Shown piece after piece: positions 17,899 through 26,795 of a DNA stretch of 64,000 bases. The number at the start of each line of letters is the position of its first letter. Positions within the stretch are counted from its first letter, which is position 1. Below the pieces are notes generated by a model. It was not told the DNA's origin and searched no databases. It saw only the letters and a list, made by a program, of their open reading frames with translations. The position numbers and the translations under genes are program-made. The stretch comes from Arthrobacter sp. GMC3 (GTDB lineage Bacteria; Actinomycetota; Actinomycetes; Actinomycetales; Micrococcaceae), in NCBI RefSeq assembly GCF_002929305.1, contig NZ_PJIO01000005.1:186001-250000 (forward strand). The letters run 5' to 3'.

Positions 17899-18033
17899 GA
17901 CTCAAGACTAGTTCCCGCACCAGCCGCGCCCCAGCCGGTAAACCTGCCGGGTAACCGCCACGCTGACGGGCGCGCAGGCGGGTTCAAAGAGGCAACGGGG
18001 CAAAGTGTCGGTGGCACCCGGTAGCGTTAGGGC

Positions 18034-18720
18034 ATGACTAGCTGGAGCATGCACCCCCGGGCCGCGTTCGATTTGGAGACCACCGGCAAGGACCCGCGTA
18101 CGGCCCGGATCGTGACGGCATCCATTGTGATGGTCGATGAAAGCGGCACGCTGACGGACACCTACGAGTGGCTGGCCGATCCCGGCGTGGAAATCCCCGA
18201 GGAAGCGGCCGCCATCCACGGGGTCAGCACCGCCCACGCCCGTGAGCACGGGCGTCCGGCGGATGAGGTCACCGCGGAGGTGGGTGCCGTTCTGGCCACC
18301 TTGTTCGCGAACAACATCCCCGTCATTGCCTTCAACGCCAGCTACGACTTCACAGTCCTGGCCAACGAGGCTCAACGGCATGAGCTGCCCGAAATCACTC
18401 CGGCGCCGGTCATTGACCCGTTCATCTGCAACAAGCATGTTGACAGGTTCCGCAAGGGCAGCCGCACACTGGTTGCCCTGTGCGAGGAGTACGGCATCTC
18501 GCTCGAGGACGCCCACACCTCAGCCGCGGACGCCGAGGCCACGCTGCGCTTGGCGGACGCCCTGGCCGCCAAATACAGTTCTTTGCGGATTGACCTGGCC
18601 GAACTGCACCAGGCACAGGTGGAGTGGGCGCGGGAGCAGGCCGCCGATTTCCAGCAATATTTACGCCGGGTCAAGGACCCTGTTGCCGTGATTGAGGGAG
18701 ATTGGCCGGTCCTGCCCTAA
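18034..18720 (+). CDS. DnaQ-like 3'-5' exonuclease (DEDDh)
   Basis: The 228-residue product is a stand-alone exonuclease domain. Exo I is FDLETTGKDP, Exo II includes AFNASYDFTVL, and Exo III is HTSAADAEAT with the DEDDh-type His. It resembles the epsilon subunit of DNA polymerase III and may proofread or trim DNA or RNA ends. No polymerase or helicase domain is attached. The ATG at 18034 is the first in frame; ATG 18049 is a possible alternative. It diverges from the ATL gene and is followed by a 316-bp spacer. Confidence 0.88.
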   Translation: MTSWSMHPRAAFDLETTGKDPRTARIVTASIVMVDESGTLTDTYEWLADPGVEIPEEAAAIHGVSTAHAREHGRPADEVTAEVGAVLATLFANNIPVIAFNASYDFTVLANEAQRHELPEITPAPVIDPFICNKHVDRFRKGSRTLVALCEEYGISLEDAHTSAADAEATLRLADALAAKYSSLRIDLAELHQAQVEWAREQAADFQQYLRRVKDPVAVIEGDWPVLP

Positions 18721-19036
18721 CCCGGCATGATCTAAATCACACTCGGGGCGGATCGCTCCGGGCGAGAATTGGCGCGTCAATACTGCAGCGTGCCGAGGCT
18801 CCTGGCCGGGCCGCCGCCTCCAATGCCGGGCATTATCCGCAGATCCTTTGGCGAAAAGCAATTCTGTGAAGCATTAGTTCGCACGCGCCACATTTTCTAT
18901 GCGGATGACATAATTTAGTTCCGTGGGTTGAGTTCTGCTATGAATCTCCTGTGAGTTTGCCAAGAGCTCCCCGCCACTCGCGAGACCCCGCCGTCGTGTT
19001 ACCGGCGTGGGCACCTGATATGAAAGTGAATGCTCC
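18721..19036. other. Intergenic spacer without a recognisable gene
   Basis: No credible coding frame is seen in these 316 bp. The distal part, about 18890-18925, is unusually AT-rich for the window and includes CATAAT, so it may hold the promoter of the ABC transporter operon, but no convincing -35 partner was found. A small odd-centred palindrome, AATGCCGGGCATT, lies at 18822-18834. GAAAG upstream of 19037 may be the RBS of the binding-protein gene. Confidence 0.5.
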
Positions 19037-19966
19037 ATGAAGAACTCACCCCTGAAGTGGCTCACCGCCGTGCCGGTCGCCGTCGCACTCGCCTTTTCCC
19101 TGGCAGCCTGCGGCGGATCTACGGCTACCAGCTCCGGCACGCCCACCGACGCCCTGGCCGGCAGCGACCAGGTGTCGCTGGATAAGTACACCACCGCCGA
19201 CGTCACGCCCCTGGATAAGATTGATATCTCCAAGCTGGGCCTGATCACCCCCGGAACCATCACCGTCGGTACGCTCTCTGATGCCCCGCCGAACATCTTC
19301 ATCGACAAGGATGGCAAGTTCACCGGCTACGACAACGAGCTGCTGCGCGCCATGGCCGACAAGCTCAAGCTCAAGGTCGAGTTCAAGTCCACCGACTTCT
19401 CCGCTCTCCTCTCGCAGGTGGCCAACAAGCAGTTCGACGTCGGATCCTCCTCGATCTCCACCACTGACTTGCGCCGTAAGACTGTTAGCTTCACCAACGG
19501 TTACGACTTCGGCTACATGGCTGTTGTTGCCAAGACCGATTCAGCCGTCAAGGGCTTCAAGGACTTGAGCGCCAAGACCCGCATCGCCGTGGTCCAGGGC
19601 ACCGTCCAGGACGACTACGTCACCAATACGCTCAAGTTGGACCCGGTTCGCTTCTCGGACTACAACACCGCCTACGCCAACGTGAAGAACGGCCAGGTTG
19701 ACGCCTGGGTTGCCCCGTCCCAGCAGGCCACCGGCCAGGTTAAGGACGGCGACGGCACCGCCATTGTCGAGTCTGTTGTCAACACCCAGAACTTCACCGC
19801 CTACGCTGTGGCCCCCACGAACCAGGCGCTCACCGACGCTCTGAACTCCGCTCTTGATGCCATCATCACCGACGGCACCTGGTCCAAGCTGACCAAGGAG
19901 TGGTACCCCACCCGCCCCATGCCCGCTGACTGGACCCCCGGTTCCAAGGCAGCAAAGATCTCCTAA
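19037..19966 (+). CDS. Amino-acid ABC transporter, substrate-binding lipoprotein
   Basis: The 309-residue product has a lipoprotein signal peptide ending in the lipobox LAAC, with Cys25 as the acylation site. A type II periplasmic-binding (SBP_bac_3) domain follows, with typical segments GTLSDAPPNIFIDKDGKFTG, FDVGSSSIS and TNGYDFGYMAVV. It should be tethered outside the membrane and deliver a polar amino acid or similar small molecule to the permease. The exact ligand cannot be read from the sequence. It is the first gene of a three-gene operon, with the permease starting 11 bp downstream. Confidence 0.92.
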   Translation: MKNSPLKWLTAVPVAVALAFSLAACGGSTATSSGTPTDALAGSDQVSLDKYTTADVTPLDKIDISKLGLITPGTITVGTLSDAPPNIFIDKDGKFTGYDNELLRAMADKLKLKVEFKSTDFSALLSQVANKQFDVGSSSISTTDLRRKTVSFTNGYDFGYMAVVAKTDSAVKGFKDLSAKTRIAVVQGTVQDDYVTNTLKLDPVRFSDYNTAYANVKNGQVDAWVAPSQQATGQVKDGDGTAIVESVVNTQNFTAYAVAPTNQALTDALNSALDAIITDGTWSKLTKEWYPTRPMPADWTPGSKAAKIS

Positions 19967-19977
19967 GGAGTCTGCAC

Positions 19978-20736
19978 GTGGACGCATACCAGCAGTTCCT
20001 TAAAACATTCTTCGATTGGCAAGCCATGGGGGACGTTGTTCCCCAGATGCTGACCGTCGGATTGCCCAACACGCTGCTCCTGGCCGCGGTCTCGGCAGTA
20101 CTTGGATCCCTCCTGGGCCTGGTACTGGCCGTCATGGGCATCTCCCGAAACCCGGTTCCCCGGTGGATCGCACGCATTTACACGGATATTTTCCGTGGAC
20201 TTCCGGCCATCTTGGTCATTGTGGTCATCGGTATTGGTCTTGGTCCGATTATCCGGCAGACAACGGGCATTACTAGCCCCTTTCCGCTGGCTATCTTTGC
20301 CCTGACCTTGATGGCGGCCGCATACATCGGTGAGATCTTCCGTTCGGGTATTCAAAGTGTTGACAAGGGACAGTTGGAGGCGTCACGGGCCTTGGGGTTC
20401 AGCTACACCTCCGCCATGATTCTGGTGGTGATTCCCCAAGGCATCCGACGCGTTCTGCCGGCCCTGGTCAACCAGCTGATCTCCTTGATCAAGGACTCGT
20501 CCCTGGTCTACCTGCTGGGTGTCACGGCGAGCCAGCGCGAGATCTACCGGGTGGCCAATGACTACGCCGCCAACTCCGGAAACATGTCGCCGTTGATCGC
20601 TGCCGGCCTGCTGTACCTGTGCCTGACCATCCCGCTCACCCACCTGGTGAACTTCATGGACAAGCGCATGCGGGAGGGCAAGAAATTGAAGCCCGAGCCC
20701 GACGACGTCGCCGCAGTAGTTGGAAAGGGCGCCTAA
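19978..20736 (+). CDS. Amino-acid ABC transporter permease
   Basis: The 252-residue HisM/GlnP-like membrane permease has about five hydrophobic segments and an EAA-type cytoplasmic loop (VDKGQLEASRALGFS) that contacts the ATPase. The start is GTG 19978 with AAGGAG seven bases upstream, overlapping the tail of the binding-protein gene's stop region. It works with the lipoprotein and the ATPase that flank it. A single permease gene suggests a homodimeric channel. The extended basic C-terminus (KRMREGKKLK) is consistent with a cytoplasmic end. Confidence 0.92.
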   Translation: MDAYQQFLKTFFDWQAMGDVVPQMLTVGLPNTLLLAAVSAVLGSLLGLVLAVMGISRNPVPRWIARIYTDIFRGLPAILVIVVIGIGLGPIIRQTTGITSPFPLAIFALTLMAAAYIGEIFRSGIQSVDKGQLEASRALGFSYTSAMILVVIPQGIRRVLPALVNQLISLIKDSSLVYLLGVTASQREIYRVANDYAANSGNMSPLIAAGLLYLCLTIPLTHLVNFMDKRMREGKKLKPEPDDVAAVVGKGA

Positions 20737-20739
20737 GCC

Positions 20740-21477
20740 ATGAGTGAATTCAAGTCAGGCTCCCTGACAGCTACAAACATCCACCTGGCGTTCGGCTCCA
20801 ACAAGGTGCTGCGCGGCATTGACCTGCACGTCCCGCAGGGCACCACGGCGTCCGTGATCGGCCCCTCGGGATCGGGCAAGTCCACGCTGCTGCGTGTCAT
20901 GAACCGGCTGATTGAGCCGGATCAGGGCGACATCTTGCTCGATGGCCGCTCAGTCCTGGCCGATAACCCGGACGAGCTCCGCCGTCGTATTGGCATGGTG
21001 TTCCAGCAGTTCAACCTGTTCCCCCACAAGACTGTGGTGGAGAACGTGTCGCTGGCCCTGGCGAAGATCCGCAAAATGCCCAAGGATCAGGCACGTGCCA
21101 AGGCCATGGAGCAGCTCGACCTGGTGGGCCTGGCGCACAAGGCCGACGTCCGCCCGGGCAACCTCTCCGGCGGCCAGCAGCAGCGCGTGGCGATCGCCCG
21201 CGCACTGGCCATGGAGCCGGAGGTGATGTTCTTTGACGAGGCCACCTCCGCCCTGGACCCGGAACTTGTCAAGGGCGTTTTGGCGCTCATGACGGATCTA
21301 TCCAAGGGCGGGATGACCATGGTTGTTGTCACGCACGAGATGGGTTTCTCCCGCAACGTCTCCGACACCGTGACCTTCATGGATGGCGGTGTGGTGGTGG
21401 AGACAGGCCCCCCGGATGAGCTATTCTCGGCGCCCAAGACCGAGCGTTTGAAGGGTTTCCTCTCCGACGTCCTCTGA
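20740..21477 (+). CDS. Amino-acid ABC transporter ATP-binding protein
   Basis: The 245-residue ABC ATPase has Walker [10 protein letters not shown], a Q-loop ([10 protein letters not shown]), signature [15 protein letters not shown] and Walker [15 protein letters not shown] followed by the H-loop VVTHE. It resembles GlnQ/HisP-type polar amino-acid importers. It begins 3 bp after the permease stop, and the operon ends at a hairpin at 21603-21642. Together the three genes make a complete importer. Confidence 0.94.
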   Translation: MSEFKSGSLTATNIHLAFGSNKVLRGIDLHVPQGTTASVIGPSGSGKSTLLRVMNRLIEPDQGDILLDGRSVLADNPDELRRRIGMVFQQFNLFPHKTVVENVSLALAKIRKMPKDQARAKAMEQLDLVGLAHKADVRPGNLSGGQQQRVAIARALAMEPEVMFFDEATSALDPELVKGVLALMTDLSKGGMTMVVVTHEMGFSRNVSDTVTFMDGGVVVETGPPDELFSAPKTERLKGFLSDVL

Positions 21478-21524
21478 TCCCCGCGCCCTCCCACCACTCG
21501 CTGCGCTCGTGGCGGGTCCCGCGG

Positions 21525-21584
21525 GCGCATGGGCCCAACAAGTCGCGCATGGGCTCAGCACGTCGCGCGGGCCTCGGGCCCAAC
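21525..21584. repeat. Short tandem repeat, 20-nt unit
   Basis: Unit 1 (21525-21544) and unit 2 (21545-21564) both start GCGCATGGGC and end GTC, and differ at about four positions. A third, degenerate start (GCGCGGGCC) follows at 21565. The repeats lie between the ABC operon and its probable terminator. No coding function is seen. Confidence 0.5.
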
Positions 21585-21602
21585 GCCCAACAGATTTAGT
21601 AT

Positions 21603-21642
21603 CTGACCCGCAGTCGTGGTTTACCCCATGACTGCGGGTCAG
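21603..21642 (+). terminator. Probable intrinsic terminator after ABC operon
   Basis: A perfect 13-bp stem (21603-21615 with 21630-21642) encloses a 14-base loop and is followed within about 15 bases by a T-rich run ending in TTTTT. The orientation fits termination of the plus-strand ABC operon. It lies only about 60 bp before the hydrolase gene. Confidence 0.7.
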
Positions 21643-21704
21643 CTATTTAAACAGTTTTTCGATTTTCACAGCCGCAACCCAGTGCCCGGGAATACGCTTG
21701 GAGT

Positions 21705-22736
21705 ATGTTCCATCAGGAGCCGAAACAGGGCGCGGTGTTCCCCGCCCGCCGGGCCCGGGACGTCTTGGCTCGGGTGCCCGTCTGGGTGTGGCGGCTCTTC
21801 ATGCACGCCATGAGCAAGGTGGAATTGCGGCACCTCAACGCCGACCCCGTCATCGGTGTCAGGTATTGGCACGACATCGATTTTGTGGGCGATCGGATCC
21901 GCTGGCACCGCCTGGATGTCATGGCCCCGTCAACTGCTGGAGGGACCGCCGCTTTACCGGTTTACGTCTATTTCCACGGCGGCGGCTGGACCTCCGGGGA
22001 CAAGGCCTCCTTGACCAAGTACTGCGCCGGGCAAGCCGCCAGCGGCGTGGTGGTGGTCAACGTCAACTACCGGATGGCGCCGCATTTTCATCTGGGCCAT
22101 GTTCTGGAGGATGCCAACGCGGCGCTGGCCTGGGTTTCGGTGCACATTGGTGAATTTAGTGGGGACAAGGGGCGCATTGTGCTGGGCGGCGACTCCGCTG
22201 GGGGCCAGATTTCTGCACTCATGGCCGCCACCACGTTCCGCCCCGAGCTGGCCCTGCACTACCACTTGGAGCCGGCCCTGCAGCCTGGGCAGGTGCGCGG
22301 CCTGGTGCAGCATTGCAGCATCGTAGACTTCTCGGTGTTCTTTGACAAGGGCTTTGTCATGAGCCTGAACTTCATCCGCATGCTGCTGCCCCGTGAGCAC
22401 GCCGCGGCCGTCCGCCGGCGTCGAAAGGACGTCCCAGAAAAGGCGGGCCATCACAAACTGCGCGAGGCCGCCCACTTCATGTCACCGATCGAATGGCTGG
22501 ATTCGCGCTGCCCGCCCGTCTTCGTCACCACCTCGGAACGGGACTTCTTCTACGACTCCAACATGAACTTCATCAAGCTCCTGGGCGAGCACGGTGTCAG
22601 CGTCGATTCCCTGATCTACGGATGGGGCAGCGCCAACACCGAGCACACCTGGCAGCAAAACTTCCGCTACCCGGAATCACAGGAGGTTTACCGGCGTCTG
22701 GAATCCTTCATCACGAAGGTGACCGTTCCGGCCTAA
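21705..22736 (+). CDS. Alpha/beta hydrolase, HSL/BD-FAE-like esterase
   Basis: The 343-residue product has the oxyanion-hole motif HGGGW (91-95) and the nucleophile elbow GGDSAGG with Ser164, both typical of the hormone-sensitive-lipase branch. A likely acid is in TSERDFFYDSN and a likely catalytic His in EHTWQQNF near the C-terminus. It is probably an esterase or lipase of unknown substrate. No signal peptide was recognised. The start ATG 21705 has GGAG just upstream at short spacing. Its stop overlaps the stop of the convergent MOSC gene by 4 bp, with no room for a terminator between them. Confidence 0.85.
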   Translation: MFHQEPKQGAVFPARRARDVLARVPVWVWRLFMHAMSKVELRHLNADPVIGVRYWHDIDFVGDRIRWHRLDVMAPSTAGGTAALPVYVYFHGGGWTSGDKASLTKYCAGQAASGVVVVNVNYRMAPHFHLGHVLEDANAALAWVSVHIGEFSGDKGRIVLGGDSAGGQISALMAATTFRPELALHYHLEPALQPGQVRGLVQHCSIVDFSVFFDKGFVMSLNFIRMLLPREHAAAVRRRRKDVPEKAGHHKLREAAHFMSPIEWLDSRCPPVFVTTSERDFFYDSNMNFIKLLGEHGVSVDSLIYGWGSANTEHTWQQNFRYPESQEVYRRLESFITKVTVPA

Positions 22737-23281
22737 ACCCGCTCCAGCGCCTCAAATGGCTCCTCTGGAAGTACGACGACGATTCTCTCGCCTGGGCGGA
22801 TGGTGCCGCCGCGGCGGATCACACCCATGATGCCGGCCCGCCGAACCAAGGTGCCGGCGTCGTCGTAGCCCACCAACTCCTTGAGCAGCCCCTGCTGGAA
22901 ATTTTCAATTTGGGCGCAGGGGTTTCGCAGCCCCGTCACCTCCACCACGGCACTCTCGCCCAGGTGCAGACGGGTTCCGCGGGGCAGCGCCAGCAGGTCG
23001 ATCCCGGTCGTTGTCACGTTCTCCCCCAGGGCGCCTGGTGCCACCGTGAATCCCTTCGCGGCCAGGGCGTCAAAAAGCTCCTGATGCATCAGGTGGACTT
23101 GGCGCAGGTTGGGCTGCGTGGGATCCGCACGGACCCTTGAGAGGTGCTGGACGGTGACGCCCTGGTGCGAATCACCGGCCACCCCCAAACCGGCCAACAG
23201 TTCAATCTCGGGCACCGTGTGTTTGCTGAAGCGGTGCGTGGTGTCGGTGTGGACGGCCAGAATCTGTGCGTTATGGTTCAC
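22733..23281 (-). CDS. MOSC domain protein
   Basis: The 182-residue stand-alone MOSC (molybdenum cofactor sulfurase C-terminal) protein is related to YiiM. Recognisable segments are GVAGDSHQG, PGALGENVTTTGIDLLAL, LHLGESAVVEVTGLRNPC and the conserved cysteine in NPCAQI. Such proteins bind molybdenum cofactor or sulfur species through that cysteine. The physiological role here is unknown, and no Moco biosynthesis operon lies adjacent. The start is GTG 23281. Confidence 0.88.
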   Translation of the reverse strand: MNHNAQILAVHTDTTHRFSKHTVPEIELLAGLGVAGDSHQGVTVQHLSRVRADPTQPNLRQVHLMHQELFDALAAKGFTVAPGALGENVTTTGIDLLALPRGTRLHLGESAVVEVTGLRNPCAQIENFQQGLLKELVGYDDAGTLVRRAGIMGVIRRGGTIRPGERIVVVLPEEPFEALERV

Positions 23282-23322
23282 GCGCCCAGCCTACGCCCAG
23301 CATCCGGCGCGCCGCACACCAA

Positions 23323-23382
23323 GACGGCGCCAACTCGCCAAACGCCGTCGAAGATGCGCCGTCTGGGCGAGTTGACGCCGTC
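23323..23382. terminator. Large inverted repeat downstream of hem operon
   Basis: The arms 23323-23339 and 23366-23382 are reverse complements over 17 bp with one mismatch. The inner 26 bases hold two further copies of the CGCCGTC block. It lies just after hemL (stop 23406) and before the MOSC start, so it probably terminates the minus-strand hem operon. No T-run is present. Confidence 0.55.
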
Positions 23383-23405
23383 CTCACGGAATCGACGCGA
23401 GGAAA

Positions 23406-24713
23406 CTACGCGGTTGCGGCGGCGGCAGCCTTGGCCGCGCCCGGGAGCGCGTCGAAGATCCGGTTCATGGCGGCGTCATCGTGTGCTGCGGACAGGAACC
23501 AGGCCTCGAACACGCTCGGCGGCAGGTACACCCCGGAGTCCAGCATGGAGTGGAAGAACGGGGCGTAGCGGAACACCTCTTGTGCCTGCGCGTCGGCGTA
23601 GTTGTGCACGCCGTTTGCCGAGGTGCCAAAGGCCACCGAGAACAGGTTTCCCGCGCGCTGAATGGAGTGGTCCACGCCCTCAACGGACAATGCCGAAGTC
23701 AGCGCGGCGGAAAGCTCAAGGGAGCGCGCATCCACGGTTTCGTAGACCGAGGAAGTAGCGGCCGTCAGGGTTGCCACACCGGCGGCCATGGCCACGGGGT
23801 TTCCGGAAAGTGTGCCGGCCTGGTAGACCGGGCCCAAGGGAGCCAGGTAGTCCATGACGTCCGCGCGGCCGCCAAGTGCCGCCGTCGGGAGCCCGCCACC
23901 AATGACCTTGCCGAAGGTGAACAGGTCGGGGGTCCAGCCCTCGGAAGCACCCGTCATGCCCCAGTACCCGGCCGCACCGACCCGGAAGCCCGTCAGAACC
24001 TCGTCCAGGATCAGCAGTGCCCCGTGCGCGGAGGTGATGCGGGACAGGCCTGCGTTGAAGCCCTCCCCCGGTGTCACGACACCCATGTTGGCGGGGGCTG
24101 CCTCGGTGATGACGGCGGCAATGCGATCCCCATAGGAGGCAAAGGCTGCCTCCACGGCGGCGAGGTCGTTGTACGGCAGCACCAGCGTCTCGGCGGCGGT
24201 AGCGGCCGTGACGCCGGCGGAACCGGGCAGCGCCAGGGTGGCCAGTCCGGAGCCGGCGGCGGCCAGCAGTGAATCCAGGTGGCCGTGGTAGCAGCCGGCG
24301 AACTTGATGATCAGGTCGCGGCCCGTGTACCCGCGGGCCAAACGAACGGCCGTCATGGTGGCCTCGGTGCCGGTGGAGACCATGCGCAGGCGTTCGACGC
24401 CGGACACGCGCCCCTGCACCAGTGCGGCCAGTTCGCTTTCGGCCGGGGTGGAGGCGCCGAAGCTCAGGCCGTGGTCAACCGCGGTGTGAACGGCGGCGAG
24501 CACGTCGGGGTGGGCGTGGCCCAGCAGGGCCGGGCCCCAGGAGCAGACCAGATCCACGTAGTCGCGGCCCTCGGAGTCGGTGAGGTATGCGCCCTTGGCG
24601 CTGACCATGAAGCGGGGTGTGCCGCCCACGGAGCCGAACGCACGCACGGGCGAGTTCACTCCCCCGGGCATGAGAGTCTTGGCGCGGTCAAAAAGTTCTT
24701 GTGAGCTGGTCAT
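23406..24713 (-). CDS. hemL: Glutamate-1-semialdehyde 2,1-aminomutase
   Basis: The 435-residue PLP enzyme converts glutamate-1-semialdehyde to 5-aminolevulinate. The Schiff-base lysine is Lys269 in [11 protein letters not shown], with [10 protein letters not shown] (235-244) upstream supplying the PLP aspartate. ATG 24713 is preceded by AAAGGA. Longer in-frame extension reaches into hemB and is rejected. It is the last gene of the minus-strand hem operon, 32 bp after hemB, although it acts second in the pathway. Confidence 0.96.
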   Translation of the reverse strand: MTSSQELFDRAKTLMPGGVNSPVRAFGSVGGTPRFMVSAKGAYLTDSEGRDYVDLVCSWGPALLGHAHPDVLAAVHTAVDHGLSFGASTPAESELAALVQGRVSGVERLRMVSTGTEATMTAVRLARGYTGRDLIIKFAGCYHGHLDSLLAAAGSGLATLALPGSAGVTAATAAETLVLPYNDLAAVEAAFASYGDRIAAVITEAAPANMGVVTPGEGFNAGLSRITSAHGALLILDEVLTGFRVGAAGYWGMTGASEGWTPDLFTFGKVIGGGLPTAALGGRADVMDYLAPLGPVYQAGTLSGNPVAMAAGVATLTAATSSVYETVDARSLELSAALTSALSVEGVDHSIQRAGNLFSVAFGTSANGVHNYADAQAQEVFRYAPFFHSMLDSGVYLPPSVFEAWFLSAAHDDAAMNRIFDALPGAAKAAAAATA

Positions 24714-24745
24714 GAAAAATCCTTTGCTTCGGGGATGTCTGGGGC

Positions 24746-25726
24746 TTAGTTTTCGCGGATCCAGCCGGCCAGCTCGGCTGCCCAGTAGGTGAGGATCATG
24801 GTGGCGCCCGCGCGCTTGATGCACAGCACCGATTCCTCGATGGCGCGGCGGCGGTCGATCCAGCCGTTGGCGGCAGCGGCCTCGATCATGGCGTATTCGC
24901 CGGAAATTTGGTACGCGGCAACGGGGACCGGGCTCATGGCGGCGACGTCGGCCAGGATGTCCAAATAGCTCATGGCCGGTTTCACCATGACGATGTCGGC
25001 GCCCTCGGCCAGGTCCAGTTCCACCTCGTGAAGTGCCTCGCGGCGGTTGCCGGGGTCCATCTGGTAGCTGCGGCGGTCGCCGTCGAGCTGGGAATCCACG
25101 GCCTCACGGAAGGGGCCGTAGAACGCCGAGGCATATTTGGCGGCGTACGCCAGCACGGAAACATCGGCGAATCCGGCGGCGTCGAGCGCCTCACGGATGA
25201 CGGCCACCTGGCCGTCCATCATGCCCGACGGCGCCACCACGTGAGCGCCGGCGGACGCCTGCGCCACGGCCATTTTGGCGTAGATGGCCAAGGTGGCGTC
25301 GTTGTCCACCTGGCCGTGCGCGTCCAGGACACCACAGTGGCCGTGGTCGGTGAACTCGTCCAGGCACAGATCGCTCATGACCACCAGGGAGTCCCCGACC
25401 ACGGCGCGCACATCCCGGATTGCTTTGTTCAGGACGCCGAACGGGTCTAGCCCGGCCGATCCCACAGCGTCGCGGGTGGCGGGGATGCCGAAGAGCATGA
25501 TGCCGCCCAGACCCAGCGCCACGGCCTCACGCGCGGCGGCGACCAGTGATGCCGTCGTATGTTGCACCACGCCCGGCATGGAGGTGATGGGTTTGGGCTC
25601 GCTGAGGTCCTCGCGGATGAACACCGGCAGGATCAGGTTCGCCGCGTCCAGGCGGTGTTCAGTGGCCAGTCGGCGAATGGCTGCGGTGGTGCGCAGTCGG
25701 CGGGGGCGGTGTTGGGGGAAGCTCAC
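24746..25726 (-). CDS. hemB: Porphobilinogen synthase (5-aminolevulinate dehydratase)
   Basis: The 326-residue enzyme joins two 5-aminolevulinate molecules into porphobilinogen. The two active-site lysines are Lys197 (LAYAAKYAS) and Lys249 ([10 protein letters not shown]). The metal region reads CLDEF then HGHCG: Cys121 and Cys131 are kept but the middle ligand is Asp123, intermediate between the zinc (CxCx8C) and magnesium types. The start is GTG 25726, with AGGAAAG nine bases upstream. It follows hemD by about 20 bp. Confidence 0.96.
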   Translation of the reverse strand: MSFPQHRPRRLRTTAAIRRLATEHRLDAANLILPVFIREDLSEPKPITSMPGVVQHTTASLVAAAREAVALGLGGIMLFGIPATRDAVGSAGLDPFGVLNKAIRDVRAVVGDSLVVMSDLCLDEFTDHGHCGVLDAHGQVDNDATLAIYAKMAVAQASAGAHVVAPSGMMDGQVAVIREALDAAGFADVSVLAYAAKYASAFYGPFREAVDSQLDGDRRSYQMDPGNRREALHEVELDLAEGADIVMVKPAMSYLDILADVAAMSPVPVAAYQISGEYAMIEAAAANGWIDRRRAIEESVLCIKRAGATMILTYWAAELAGWIREN

Positions 25727-25745
25727 GTGGCGTATCTTTCCTAGA

Positions 25746-26795
25746 TTACTGGTTGTGTAAATGGTGGTGGGCGGCGCGCAGGGCGGCGACTATCCCGGCC
25801 GGGGTGGGGTGCGCAGCCGTGGCGGCAACCGACATCCCCAGCCGCTGCGCCTCGGCCTTAGTTGGCTCACCGATGGCGATCACCCAACAGCTCTGCGGCA
25901 GGGGTGCCATGGTGGCGGCAACCCTCCGCGCGGCGCTTCCTGAGGCGAGAACGACGGCGTCGATCAGCCCGGCCTGCACCTGCTCTGCCGCTTGTGCCGG
26001 GGTGAGCTGCGGGTAGCCAGCCGGGGGCACGGAGCCCGAGTTAGCAAGTACGGCGTCCAGGCGGCTGCCGGTACGTGCCGGGTAGTCGACCGTTCTATAA
26101 GCTGTGAGCACCTCCGTGTTCCAGCCCTTCGAACGGATCCCGTCAGCCAAGGTCGTTTCGGCGAGGTCCGATTGCGGCAACAGGACCTCGCAGCCATCGC
26201 CGGGCGCCTGCGGCCACAATGCGAGTAAGCCCGCCGCGGATTGCACGTCCGCAGGTGCCAGAGTGGCCGTGATTCCTTCCGCGGCCAGGACGGCTACGGA
26301 GGTGGGCCCAATGGTTGCCACCTGGGTGGTGGCGGGGATGAGCTGCGCCAGCGTGGTGCCGGTACCCTCGCACCACTGCTTCAGGGCCCGCACAGTGGTG
26401 ATGGAGCTGATGACCAGCCAGCCATACTCCCCCGCGGCCAGGCGCGCCATGGGAGAGGCGAGTACCCGCTGATCCGCCGTTTCAAAGTCGATGAGCGGCA
26501 CCAAAACCGGCTCCGCCCCAGCAGCAGCCAAGGCATCAGCCATAGCCCCCGCCCGGTCAGCACTACGAGTAACGGCCACGCGAAGCCCCCTGAGCGTGCC
26601 CGGATGGGCAGAACTGACTTGTTTGGCCGCGGTCCCGTCTTCGGCGATCGCGCCAAGCGGCGGGTCCGGTGTTTCCGTAGGCGACGTCAGGGAGGCCGAA
26701 GGCCGCCCGCGGCCGATGGCCGGAAAGTCGCCGAGGGAATCCCGGTCTTGCCGCGGCGTCCCGTCTGCGAAGGCGCCATCACCGGTTTGCGTCAC
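25746..26795 (-). CDS. hemD: Uroporphyrinogen-III synthase
   Basis: The 349-residue product closes hydroxymethylbilane into uroporphyrinogen III. The family is poorly conserved; recognisable pieces are [20 protein letters not shown] at the domain start, a central SSITTVRAL and the C-terminal [13 protein letters not shown]. Residues 1 to about 65 are an extra Pro/Asp/Gly-rich region absent from typical HemD and probably disordered. The start is GTG 26795, overlapping the hemC stop (GTGA). It lies between hemC and hemB, as expected for the pathway. Confidence 0.92.
   Translation of the reverse strand: MTQTGDGAFADGTPRQDRDSLGDFPAIGRGRPSASLTSPTETPDPPLGAIAEDGTAAKQVSSAHPGTLRGLRVAVTRSADRAGAMADALAAAGAEPVLVPLIDFETADQRVLASPMARLAAGEYGWLVISSITTVRALKQWCEGTGTTLAQLIPATTQVATIGPTSVAVLAAEGITATLAPADVQSAAGLLALWPQAPGDGCEVLLPQSDLAETTLADGIRSKGWNTEVLTAYRTVDYPARTGSRLDAVLANSGSVPPAGYPQLTPAQAAEQVQAGLIDAVVLASGSAARRVAATMAPLPQSCWVIAIGEPTKAEAQRLGMSVAATAAHPTPAGIVAALRAAHHHLHNQ

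Noticed and set aside
18822..18834. Operator for the exonuclease or ABC operon
   Set aside because: A 6-bp-arm palindrome is weak and far from either start; no regulator gene adjoins it.
23482..24272. Plus-strand open frame opposite hemL
   Set aside because: Gly/His-rich shadow frame without homology; hemL is unambiguous.
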